Source of the DNA: Lepidodermella squamata
Taxonomy: Eukaryota; Gastrotricha
Length of the DNA: 64,000 bases
Assembly (NCBI GenBank): GCA_047495785.1
Contig: JBLDXI010000024.1
Coordinates: forward strand, 868,001 to 932,000
Direction: 5' to 3'
The stretch's first letter is position 1. Each line of letters starts with the position of its first letter. The position numbers and the translations under genes were made by a program. The notes under the pieces were generated by a model. The model was not told where the DNA came from. It ran no database searches and worked only from the letters and a program-made list of their open reading frames with translations. Positions 22,279 to 33,600 of this stretch are shown piece by piece.

Positions 22279-22745
22279 ATGTGGGAAGTTTCAAGCGCTC
22301 AGGTTACTCTTAAAGGCTTCTACGACAGAGCCGATGTGATGACAAGTAACGAAAAGCAGGCTTGTCAATACATTGTGGTTCATGCTGATGAGTTGTAAGC
22401 ATATTGAAATATTTCCCCCATATATTTAGAATTTTTCCATTTTTTCATGAATTGTTTAGCTTCGATTTGATCGATGAAACGCGTAACCGCAACGGTTTTT
22501 TGGAAGCCGATGAGCTGAACATTTTGATGCTCGCCAATCAGGAGATTCTTGACTTTTTCAAGACGCCACTTGCCAGTGTAATGGCGCCGGTAATCCAGCA
22601 AATGCAGCAGCATGCCATGATGCATGGGCCGTTGAACAAAGAGCAGTTTCGCATGATCCTGCAGCAAATTGTGATGGAAAAAGCTCCGCAATGGGGCGTC
22701 ACCGTTCCGCCTCAAGGCGTCTGGCACATATCGTTCAACATGTAA
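22279..22745 (+). CDS. Small EF-hand-like protein, 133 aa
   Basis: Exons 22279-22394 and 22460-22745 join in phase across a 65-bp intron. The second exon starts with a helix-loop-helix (FDLIDETRNRNGFLEADEL) that matches an EF-hand with NG and a terminal Glu in place. The first liganding position is unclear, so calcium binding is uncertain. The rest is Met/Gln-rich helix. There is no signal peptide. A poly(A) signal lies at 22841-22846. Downstream 22850-23330 holds nothing else I can identify. Confidence 0.65.
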
Positions 22746-23334
22746 AAACGGAAATAACACATTCAAACCTGCCTTGAACAGACATTGACCTCTTCGTCAA
22801 AAGCTGCTTTTACTCTTTAGCTTGGGATTTTATCTTAGAGAATAAAAATCATTTTTGTTTTAGGAAATTCGCATAGCCTTTAAAGACCGAAATCAATTGT
22901 ACGAGTCCATAGAAATCTTTTTAATTTAGGAAAAATTAAAAATTGAATAAATAAAATAGTTTGGCCTACAAGAAAGGTGTCTTCAACTTTTCGTTTTCAC
23001 CTTTGTACCATTTTCGGCCATTGCATGGGTTCCCCGAATCCTGAAATAAGACAACTTTTTTGGCATATAATTAGTTATCGTTGAGAATTCCCTCATTTCA
23101 GGACACATCTCCTTTACTTTTTCGACCTCAAATACCCTTCGCGATAAAAAGTCGATTTGCCTAAGACAAAGTTTTATTGAAAACTATGATCACACCTATC
23201 ACAAGTATACGTGCCTATCTCTAGACATCTCATCATATAGCACAGGAAGATTCGCAAATTGCATACACTCAGCACATGAACTAAAAATAACAGTGATCAT
23301 AAGTTTGATTGATTGTCACTTGAGTTCGTGAAAT

Positions 23335-23976
23335 TCAGACGCGATTGACAGTGATAGGAGTCGGCGCCGCGATGGCTTGCTGCTGCGGCGGGGCTTCGAC
23401 CTTGGGTGGCGGCAGCTTCGGCAGCGGAGCCTCCAGGTGCAGCTGGCCGTCATGGCTCATGGTCGATTGCAGCTCCAACTTGGCCGGGTCGATGCTGGCA
23501 TCATCGGGCAGGTAGAAGTGGCGCAGGTAGTGGCGCTGGATGGATGCACGGTTCTGCTCGTCCTTCGTCTCGTGACGCGCCTCCACCTTAATGCAGCGCT
23601 GCTTCGTGTCCAGCGTGACGTTGACCTCTTCCGGCTTGAAGTTGCGTAGGTCGAACGTGCATTTCAGACGGCGGTTGCCCTCCGCGTCCGTCTCGATCGG
23701 GTTCAGAAGGCAGCGGTGTTCGAGCAGGCTGCCTGGGCGGGTCGCCATGTTGTTGAGAGCACTCGCAAGTTGGCGCTGCGACGCACGGAAGTTGCGGTCC
23801 ATGTTGCGGCGCAGGCGGTTCATCTCCTGGCCAAGCGCTTCGAACGATCGGTCGTAGTCGATGAAGTTGGACAGGGCCAGGTCGGCGATGTCATCGTTGC
23901 CGAGTACCAGCGACGGCCAATCGAAGACCGAAGCAGTAGTAGTCGGGCGGGAGTAATTCGTAATCCAGAAGCTCAT
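23335..23976 (-). CDS. Small heat-shock protein (alpha-crystallin family), 213 aa
   Basis: A single intronless ORF runs from ATG 23976. The alpha-crystallin domain covers about residues 104-186, with FDLRNFKPEEVNVTLD at its start and FYLPDDASIDPAKLE in the second half. A Phe/Trp-containing N-terminal region (residues 1-80) and a Pro-rich tail ending PITV (an IxV-like anchor motif) complete the usual three-part layout. Such proteins form oligomers and hold unfolding proteins without ATP. Lack of introns is common in heat-shock genes. Three perfect heat-shock elements lie 150-230 bp upstream. A poly(A) signal (minus strand) lies at 23173-23178. Confidence 0.95.
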   Translation of the reverse strand: MSFWITNYSRPTTTASVFDWPSLVLGNDDIADLALSNFIDYDRSFEALGQEMNRLRRNMDRNFRASQRQLASALNNMATRPGSLLEHRCLLNPIETDAEGNRRLKCTFDLRNFKPEEVNVTLDTKQRCIKVEARHETKDEQNRASIQRHYLRHFYLPDDASIDPAKLELQSTMSHDGQLHLEAPLPKLPPPKVEAPPQQQAIAAPTPITVNRV

Positions 23977-24126
23977 CTTTTCGCTTTATAGTGGGTTCAA
24001 TAGAGGAGTAGTATAGCGCAGAAAAATCGCTGAGAAGTAGAGAGAAAATCGCTTTGTGAAATCGCTTGTCTTGCTTTAGAAGTATACATCATGCAGTAGG
24101 AGGTAAGCGCAATAAATAGCTGCGAA

Positions 24127-24139
24127 GAAAATTCGAGAA
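24127..24139 (-). promoter_or_regulatory. Heat-shock element, first of three
   Basis: The sequence is GAAAATTCGAGAA, which fits GAAnnTTCnnGAA exactly, and another GAA precedes it at 24124-24126. It lies about 150 bp upstream of the sHSP start codon and should bind HSF trimers. Confidence 0.85.
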
Positions 24140-24152
24140 AATGAAATTCCTG

Positions 24153-24165
24153 GAAAATTCGAGAA
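24153..24165 (-). promoter_or_regulatory. Heat-shock element, second of three
   Basis: The 13 bases GAAAATTCGAGAA repeat the first element exactly, 26 bp further upstream of the sHSP gene. Confidence 0.85.
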
Positions 24166-24190
24166 CATACATTAAAAATAACGCATCATG

Positions 24191-24203
24191 GAAAATTCCA
24201 GAA
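24191..24203 (-). promoter_or_regulatory. Heat-shock element, third of three
   Basis: GAAAATTCCAGAA fits the GAAnnTTCnnGAA consensus exactly, 38 bp beyond the second element. Confidence 0.85.
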
Positions 24204-24682
24204 ACTGACGCGTTACGTATGACGTCTATTATCATTGGCATATACAGCCATATTGCAGGGTTCATGGGATGATTTTACATGTGATTCACGTGTAACTGGG
24301 GTGTTTGCGCTCGGGAAATGCGTGTCAAGGAGACGGGGGGTCTATATGTGTACTCGCAACATAAGAAAACACCCTTTTTTATTTGACTACTTTTTCATTG
24401 CGCACTTCTTGAGGCTTACTCATTCACGCGTGATGACTCATCGTGGCTGAAAAAATATGCTCCGTCTTCGAGGCTTTATATTAGGTTATAGTGCAGATTT
24501 TTCTTATCTGCTACAAATAATCTTCCTTAAAACGATAAATTGAATGAAAATTCTCAAATAATCCGATATTTTATTTGCTTTACAAGGAATAAAATGAAAC
24601 ACGATGCAGACATGCAGCGAAGAATGAAATGAAATGAGAAGGCATAAAACCGGAGAAAAAAGTCAAAATGAAAGCCACTGTT
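24204..24682. other. Intergenic region between the sHSP promoter and the POLE 3' end
   Basis: No coding sequence is seen. On the minus strand an AATAAA signal for POLE lies at 24570-24575, about 108 bp beyond its stop codon. Confidence 0.5.
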
Positions 24683-27600
24683 TCAAGATCGGTGAAGTTC
24701 TAGCAGAGATCCGACAATTTCCTGCAGAGATTTCAGGTCAAATTCATTCGAGATTTCGGCGAAAATTTTCAGCAAATCCAACACCATTTTCGGCGTTGTA
24801 GTCGCAGCGAACGTCCCAGAACACGGGCAACGGCGGGATAGGTTACTTTCAGCCACCAAATGGCAGCGAACGCATTCAATGTCCTGAACAGAAAACGCGA
24901 GTAAACGGCGCCGTAAGGTGGCCACAAGAATTTCTTCGATAATCCCCCGGTCGTAGTCTGCCTCGCAGCGGACGCAGAACCAGCCGATGCCAGGCCGGAC
25001 GGATGGGTCGCGTAAAATGTCCAAATCGCGGATGTAATTGCAATTCAGGCAAATAATTTCAGGCAGTACGAACGATGTGATTAGGTCGTCGGCGGCTGTT
25101 GTCGAGGTTGAGCTGCCGGTTTTGCGCGGGAAACCCGGCAGCGGTTTGATGGCGTCGGCTGAGAACGAACTTAGGCCGAGAATTCGCAGCAAGTCGTCGC
25201 GCAGATTTTCAACCTCGCGCGACACGGTCGAGTCGAGTTCGATGACGCTGAGCACGGCCTTGACGAAATCGAGAGCAACTGACGAGGCGCCGGCTTTGCG
25301 CTGCAGACGCGATATCATGCCAAACATTTCTTGGCCCAAGTCGCCTGAAATAAATAAAAATTGAGCATTAAGCAATTAAAAATTATATCTATTGAATTCA
25401 ATATTAATAGTTAATGGCGACATTTCCGCAGACGACAGTTCCACTATTATTGAACCATTTAATTCGAAAATTATTTCGGTTCCAATAAAATAATTAAAAC
25501 AATTGCGCAACGACGCTTGTACGCATTGGATTCGCATCTTAATCGAAAGTTTCTGTTGTTTGATTCCGGACCAGCCGATCCCGATCGAATCATTGTGTTC
25601 GCTACTGACGAGAATCTCGATCGTCTTGGTCATAACTGGGCTCTAAATCGTCTTCAACGCGTGATACGCGGTTTTCTCTTTCCAGGCTGGCATCTCCATT
25701 ATAATTGTGACAGTAATTTTCTTCAATTCAATTCAATAATTCTTCAATCCTTGGGAGCTGTGTAATCTACTGTGAGATATGAGATATGAGGTCATTTTCC
25801 GATTTTTCGAATTTTGATTGAAGTTGCGTATTTTTGTACTTTGAATACTTTCAATCGTAGATCAAAATAATGAAGATGTGACATGTTTTGCATAGCATCT
25901 CAATTTTTCAAAAAATCATGTGCCAGCCGATCGACACAACACGCGAATCAATATTTTTCGCTAAATCAGTGATTTTCTATCTGCCTGCAGTGATTTTTTG
26001 TGTTGGTTGTTGGAATGCTTAGCACTGTTTCCGAACGCGTAAATTTGAAAGAATAATTTTTAACTTTCCGATAATATTCTGAGCGAGAAAGCCGCGTATC
26101 ACGAAATGGCACATTCAAGGTCACGTCGCGTCCCTTCTAACTGCTCTACACGGTGCTACCCACCGTGTCAAAAAATTCCTCGACAATTGTATCCGGTTAC
26201 AAAATTAATGCCGGTCTTAGCAAACGACACGGGCGGTGTTTGGTCTCGTCAACGTGCGCCTGGGCTGAATCAACGTAAATTAGCACGGAGCCCGACATTA
26301 GCTTAGAAACTTGGGAATACGCTAACCGGTGGTGGAAAGATCCCGAAGTAAGAACTTTCCTAATTCTTCGCAAACCGCCTCAACGTCCAAGTTGACTTCA
26401 TGGAACTCTTTGATGTGTTCAATACTTTTCTCGATGAATTTATGCTGCCAAGGAGTACTGCCAAAGACAGGCCAAAGGTGACACAAGGCTTCAAGATACT
26501 GAAGACGACGATACAGGCGATGTTCCCAGCACATGAGTCGTGAAGCCGCCCGCAACCTTCCGGTCATGTCTATTTCTAATTATCTAATCGGATCTAATTA
26601 TCAGTATTGTTTTCGTACCGAAACGGGCTAAGCTGCTGCTACGTGATCTACGTTGCTTTTGCTGCTGCGGTTTGAAGAACAGCATTTGTCATCATTCCGT
26701 CGAGTTGGCCATTCGATTAAATGTGGATAACTAGGCTGAAAAAGCCGTGGCCACCTGCCCGTTGGTCCCAAGCGTCAAGCTGGGGAGTCTCAAAAAGCCG
26801 ACTCTGCCCTCCTCGACAATAGCCTATGTTGCTTATTCGACCCCGGCAATATACATCCTTGTTAGCTGAAATCGACCTTACTTTCATTATCTATATTTCA
26901 GGGCCTAATCAGTAATTAATAAAACGGTTCAATTTTGGGGTTTTTGTTAATTACCGCCCCGCCACACTGGTGCATCGGCCGTCACAGTAAGCGAGGGTGG
27001 AAACCTCTTGCGAAAACACGGATTCGTCAGTGAACCTGAACAATAGCCTCAACAGCTGTGAATATGCCTCTGATCATAACGTTGTTCTATTTTTGTGAAA
27101 TTTATTGATTAAAATAGAGGCGGTCTTCGATAGGGACATTAAATAGAAACAATTCAACCGTTTAATGGTAACAAATCGCTCAAAAATGAAACTGTATCCC
27201 CACATTTATCCCCAATAGTGACAAAAACATTTCGGGCCCTAAAATATTGACTCGTCTTACCTTTGATCAAATTTCGGCAGAAATCAACTAGGCCAGGAGA
27301 TATCAGCAGCTCAGTTACGCCATCGCCTTCATCAATCATCGCAGCTGTTGCTCGTCGATTGGCAATCGGCGTCTCGAGCAATCGCCGTCGTTCGTCCATG
27401 ATGCATTTGTAGAGCGAAGTGACATAACCGGCTACGATCAGCCGGAAATTCGCCTGACAACCCAGTTGTTCAGACAAATTTTTCGCGAAATTCCAATTCA
27501 TGACAACATTCGGCTCCTTCTGGCTTGCATTAGCCGGCGTGCACATGACCAAATCCTGATCTTCGTCGTCATTTCGCGCGTCCTCCTCAATTTCCACATC

Positions 27601-30600
27601 TTCGCGAATTCCGGCGAAGTTAACTGGGTCGAGCCAGAATAACACGCGGTAAACGCCACTTTGGCGGATGTTCAAACACGAAAACATTTGATGCTCGCGT
27701 AAATTGCTGAGGATGTAGTCCAGAATGCACTGAGCGTCATCAATGCTCCATTTTTTGGTGTTCAAAACAATACGGCTGGCATTAGCGTAGATAATTCGAG
27801 TGCCGAGGCGGTGGAATTCAGCGAGAAGGCGGCCGAATAGCTTGGTCATGAGCGTGTGAACGGCGTGGACGAGAGCCGGGTCGTGGAAAAGCGACGCCGG
27901 GCTGCGCAGCCATCGGTAGAAATGCACGATTTGAAGATCGGCGAAGATGTTCTGATATTGAGTCACGTCCATAACCCAAGCTTGAACCATATTTTTCAGC
28001 AACCTAAATATTAATTAAATACAATTAAAAATTAAGAATTTGGATTAAATTATAATAAAATCATGTGAATTATTATATGTCCGCTAAAATATGAATTCCA
28101 GCATTAAATTCTTCATTTTCATCGCGATTCGACGTACTACTTTTAAATATATTCCGATGCCCTCTTAACGCTGGGATTTTCTACAGTGTGAATCCTAAAG
28201 GTCCCGCAACCCATAAAAATCGATTTATTATCGAAGATAAACAACTCAAAAAATACGAAAATTACAACAAACTCTCCTAATCACAAAAACATTTCCGAAC
28301 ATAACAAATTATCAAGTAATATAGCTAAGAGGGCGAATTATACCAAAGAGCAGCGACGGGATATCGTAATTATCAACGATAAAATTAGTGTAGCTATTAG
28401 CTACCTAGTACCATCTGCTAGGTAGAAATGGGTTCAATCTTGGATTCCAAGACTGCAATTTCAAAAATCACTGATTTGTGCCAAAATCATTGAACCTGGA
28501 GATATCTTCCCTTCCCGAGACTACCTCGTCGATAACTGGCTGCCCCGATTTCGCGATCAAACGCTATTCATCACTTAAAATTGATAACAAATCGCGAGCT
28601 ATATCACTATATCGGGCAGGTGCGGAAGCGTTGGCGGAATTAACCATTCAGGGGGTTTTCACGGAACAAGTTGTCGTTGATCATGCGCGATCTGGCAGAT
28701 CTTATCTTAGCGGCAGGAGAACTAAGGTGGATCTTAAGCTGGATCCAATAAAAATTGAGAAAATCCTCGGTATGTATATTACGCATGCTATTATTTTTTA
28801 TCAATTAGACTTTTCCGAAAAAATAAATAACAAATAATTCTCAAATTCTCGCAAATATTTAGTGAAGTCCCATATTCTCACTATAAAAAATTCTAATCAA
28901 TGTCGAATTGCCTTTCAGAATTCCTCATGAAGCATTTTCCTGCGTCGACAGCCGCATGGCCGTCGGCGAGGCGTTCAGAACAATCCATCAATCGTATAAC
29001 GCCGCAGCCAAAGCAAATGCTGCAGCATCTTCGAGCGCTGCGGGGCTGGGCAAATCCGCCAAGAAGACTGGCGAGCCGGGTGAATCTGGCGAGCCGGAAG
29101 AAGCTGCCGGGACGGCAAAGCCGGGCGAAGCCGCCAAAAAACTGGGCCTAGTCAGTACGACAGCGACGAAAGCAGTTCGACGTCCAGTTCCTCGACGTCC
29201 AGCTCGAGCTCCGAAAGCGAAAGCGCCTTCAAAGCGCCAATTAAGGCGAAAATCGGCAAAAAATAACGAAGTTTTCGAATTGCTTGACTGGCCACTGATT
29301 TCGTGATAACTGCTGCTTTACCTTAACTTTCTAACTGCTAGCTGCTATTCATTACTAAATATCTAAATAATTACCTTGATTAGCATAATTACCTTATGCT
29401 ACGGTTAAATAAATAGAAGGCAACGCAAACCGACTTCTGACTTCAAACTGGTGTTGGAAAAATCAAACTGAGTTTTTTAGGATCTAAAATCCGAATTCGG
29501 CTAATCGTAGAGTGCAAACCCCAAGTAAGCTCTAAAACCCTAATAGACTCTAAAAGTGACTTATCGTACCATGCTTCGTTAACGCTGATGAAAAGTCGAA
29601 GGCGATTTCTGCGGCGGCTCAATCCGGCGACTCAATTCGGACCACTTTCGGGAAAAACGCGAAAATTCTTGATATCGCGGACATGAATCCGGCTATGCAG
29701 CTAGCCAGTGAAAAGTCACCAAACCCTGGCTTAATTTTGCTTGACTTACCGCGACACATCACTCGCGACACATCACTCGCGGCCACGTTCCAAGCGGCTT
29801 CGAAATAAATATGGTGGAGTTGCCATATTTCGCCGATATCAGCGACGGTAAATGTGAAGCCGTTAGCTTTGCGAACAGTAACAAGAAGCAAAAGAAGCCA
29901 GTCAAAGCCAAAGCTCAAAAATTGCCACCTCGAATGCGACATTTTAGTAAGTCCTATGAAGCTGGGATTATCGATTCTTCGAAATTTGCCGCGCCATTGC
30001 ACGACCCTCTAACTGCGTACGCAATTATCGAAAGTTTGCGAAGTGACAAAACAAAGCTCGATGCCTTCTGGTTTCAACGTGTGGTAGAGTGTTACTTCAG
30101 TGGCATGTGGGACGTGTGCACATTTTCGTTCCTAAGGCATCAATACGGCGATGCCTTCGTGGCAGGTGTTACAGCCGCGAGGTATAAGCTATTGAGATAT
30201 GCAGCGGAACACTTATGCCATCGTGCCGGTTTTCCGGTGAATCGCCGTCGAGGCTCTTGGTATTGTTATCTGCATATTGCCATGCATTCGGCAATAATTT
30301 CGAGTCTATTTTAGGGAGTGACACTGCTGACTCGAGAAATTAGAACCCCTAAACTCTAAAAAATGTTCGTCCGAGCAGCCTGTAATGTATAAAACGACTC
30401 CAGAAATAGCTCCTAACATGTAATAGGGTCTGTATCGAATTACGAGCCCAACCATGGACTTCACTACAACTCGAGTTATTTAGGTGACAGGTACGTGACT
30501 ATGGTTTATGGCTATGTTCGAGTAGCATAGGGCTATAAAGCACCCAATAGAATAGGTGTCTTAATCGGTGTAAGAGCACACACAATTCTGCGCCCGAATA

Positions 30601-33600
30601 GCCACATTCATTAATTAGTCAAATATAATTAAAATATTTTACGTAAAATGAATCACAGTTTAATTCGAAAAATTAGCAAATAAATACCTGAATGTGACCA
30701 GAAGGGCAGTGTCTTCATTGTACATGGCATTGTCCGTCGTAGCCAGGGTAGATTGCGGCTGATTCGCGCCAGTCGCCAGTTGATTTTGCTGGTGCTGTGT
30801 CTGCTGTTTCTGCGTCGCGCGGTCTATCATTTCATCGACCGCCGTCTTAGCTCCGCCCATCGGCAACACACCGCTGTTAAACATAGCGCCGGCCTTGTTT
30901 TTCGCACCAGTCGTCAACGAACCGCCCATATGTGCAACTACGCCCTCAGACTGGCGAATCACACCGGATTGAAGCACAGCCCCAATTGCCAGGCAGGCCA
31001 GGTCGAGATCGAAGGAAACAGTCATGTAACAACCCGGGTTGTTAACCTCCGCACGGCGGGAGGCGCTCGACCCACCCTCGCCCTCATCATCCGACCGAAG
31101 CAGGTAAAACCTCGCATCATCCTCCTCCTTCCCACCTAAATCAGGGCGAGGGGAACGAGAGGCGAACCAAACGTGATTAGCCCGCAGCAAATGTCGAGCG
31201 AAAAACAGATCAGAGGCGAAAAGCGACGAATCAGCTGGAAGATTTCCAAGTGGGATATGCAGGTAACGGCATTGCTCCAACGCCGAGCTAAGCAATCCAT
31301 TCGCAGCTAGGAAGTGGCCAATCATCCGCCTCGAGCCCTGCCTTTGCCAGTCAAGAACTGCGTAGGAATCACCCGGATCGCTTGCGTGAATTCGAACCAT
31401 TGGGAATGAATTCAGGGTATTGATCGATGATTCAAGGGTGTGGTTTGAAAACGGCGATTGAATCATTAGAGCTGGTGCCTTTTTGAACTGAGGCTTGATC
31501 GTCGATAGGATTCGACCGATCTGTCGGTAAATCAGTTGCAAATCTGTCTCGACTTTGACTTCAAACTGATAATCAGCCTCGGGAATCGCCGCGTTTTGAC
31601 TGGCTTGATGGGCGAGTTGGCTCTGAGAGCTCGCCAATTGCCTCGACTGAGACGGCTGGCTCAGAGACTCCTGCAGAAACGCTTGCCTTTCGTTGTTGTA
31701 GAGCGTTGTCAAATTAGGCATTTGATTTGTTCGAACGGTGTCATTCACGAAAACGTACGCCTTCTTCAAATCGGGCACGAAAAGCCCGAAGAAGTGTTTG
31801 TTGTTACTCGTGTGGTGGTACAGGTAAGCGTAGGACAGCGGATTTGACTCGAGATACGGAAACTGGGCAAGTGTTTTGAATTCCAAATCGCCAATATCGA
31901 ATAGATCGGTATCGCGGTTGCTTCGCCTCGCCTCCCTTGCGTACTTCGTCGAAACCTGCGCGACGCAGCCAAGCATAGCGAGAGCGCGGAAAGACGATGG
32001 AACGCTCAATTCGTAGACTCCGAGAACGTCACGGCTGGCTAGAGCTACCTGAAGTTGAGCGGCGTGTTGTTGGTACAAATACTCAGGAACGCGATACTCG
32101 TACAAATTCATCACCGGCTGGCCGCGCGGCAAAATTTTATTCACTCGGCGCCAAGCTGCAAAAAAATGCAAAAATCCGCCTTAACAATATTTTAATTTTT
32201 TTGCGAATTTTTTATTTTTAAACATTTTTATCAAAATTCGATTTTTTCCGGTGTTGCTGAACTCATTTTAGCATCAGTCGTAGAAATTTGTGAATGAACT
32301 CGATATTGATGTTGATGTTGATAAAGGCGTGGGCGAAGATACACCGTTTAGGCCCAAGTGCGATGCAATAACACCTATAATATGATAATGTTTTCATAAA
32401 CTGGCGCATTCGATTCGTTGCTATTAAGAAAAACGCTGACAGCTATAGAAGGCAAATGAACCTAGGAGTTATTTTTAATACCAGAGTAACTCAGTTCAAG
32501 TAGCACAACTATACGCGCGCACTTCTTCCTGTTAATGTAATACACGCTGTCTTGGATCAATCGTTAGACGCTAAGTAGCTGGGCTAAAAGGCGCCGGCGT
32601 GAGCCTTGAAAAAAACCGGGCTTCCGCGCGGGCGTTTCAAACTCGCGCGTCTCATCTCCTCATCATTCAGCCGCATAAGAAAAACTGATAGCGTTACACA
32701 CGCAGTAAGAGCCGCAAGAGCCGAAAGCAGGCCAACTGTATAAACAAGGCAAGATATACGTTTTCCAGTCGGCCATTTCAGTGTAATATTTTCATTATTA
32801 TTTTCAAACAACTAAACGATTGGCACGGGCGCCGCGTTTTTCACATCATAATGAGGAGCGAGAAGCCTAATATCAAAACATGGCATCAGTAATAGTTAAT
32901 TTTAGTCCCAAAAATAACGAAACGAACGCATAGCTTCAATTATTTTGCTACTTTTTCCATCGAAATGCAACAACAAAATAATTTAACAAATCCATGGGCC
33001 ACCTTCAGCCGGTCAATATCAACACCGCTCAGCGAGCTAAATGCCAACTTTGACATGTACGACAGCGGTAATGAGTCGCTGATTTTGATGAATCAAACAG
33101 CGAATGCGTCGATGACAATGTACGAACGCATCACAAAAGGCCTTCACGACTTGATTATCGACGATGATGGGTCGTTTTTATACATACCATTCACTGGTTC
33201 CATTTATATTGGCATCGTTTTTCTCGTCCTGGCTGTCACTTATTGCCGGCATTTCTCCAATGTCGGTGATCGGCGAATTCGGTAATTTTAGAATTTTCAA
33301 TCAAATATGTTCTCAAACGTTTTTACTTCAAGCAATACTCGACTGTCAGATTAAAAATATTCTACAAATTTCGAATTTTTTGCGGCGATATTCTTACCAG
33401 CTAAGCAAAAGAGTCTTATTTTTAGCGGAACCAAATTTTGAATAATTAATTTGCCCAAACAATTTTTGGAAATTTCTGATTAATTATCAAAAATTCAAAA
33501 AAATTACCATGAAATTCAGTGATTTTTTGTATCAGACCTGATCGTCACGCCGGATGATTTTAGGTCCCGATGTGAATTTTAATACCATTAATTAGGCGTA

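Larger units (their letters stand above)
25345..27260. other. POLE intron 8 (1.9 kb) with transposon remnants
   Basis: This intron is far larger than the 51-56 bp introns at the 5' end of the gene. It contains a possible MULE-type transposase fragment (25505-25690, plus), an unrecognised minus-strand ORF of 81 codons (26322-26567), and an LTR-like segment with a tRNA-Gly-type primer site (about 26720-26985). The size of the intron is therefore at least partly explained by insertions. Confidence 0.6.
28004..30687. other. POLE intron 7 (2.7 kb) with opposite-strand coding-like segments
   Basis: The intron contains plus-strand ORFs at 28478-28837, 28908-29306 and 29811-30314 and another coding-like open stretch at about 29555-29810, all opposite to POLE. 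No complete gene can be assembled with confidence. Frames shift between neighbouring segments, as in a decayed gene or one with introns that I could not place. Confidence 0.5.

Noticed and set aside
23377-23991. Plus-strand ORFs over the heat-shock gene
   Set aside because: Shadows of the GC-biased sHSP frame on the minus strand.
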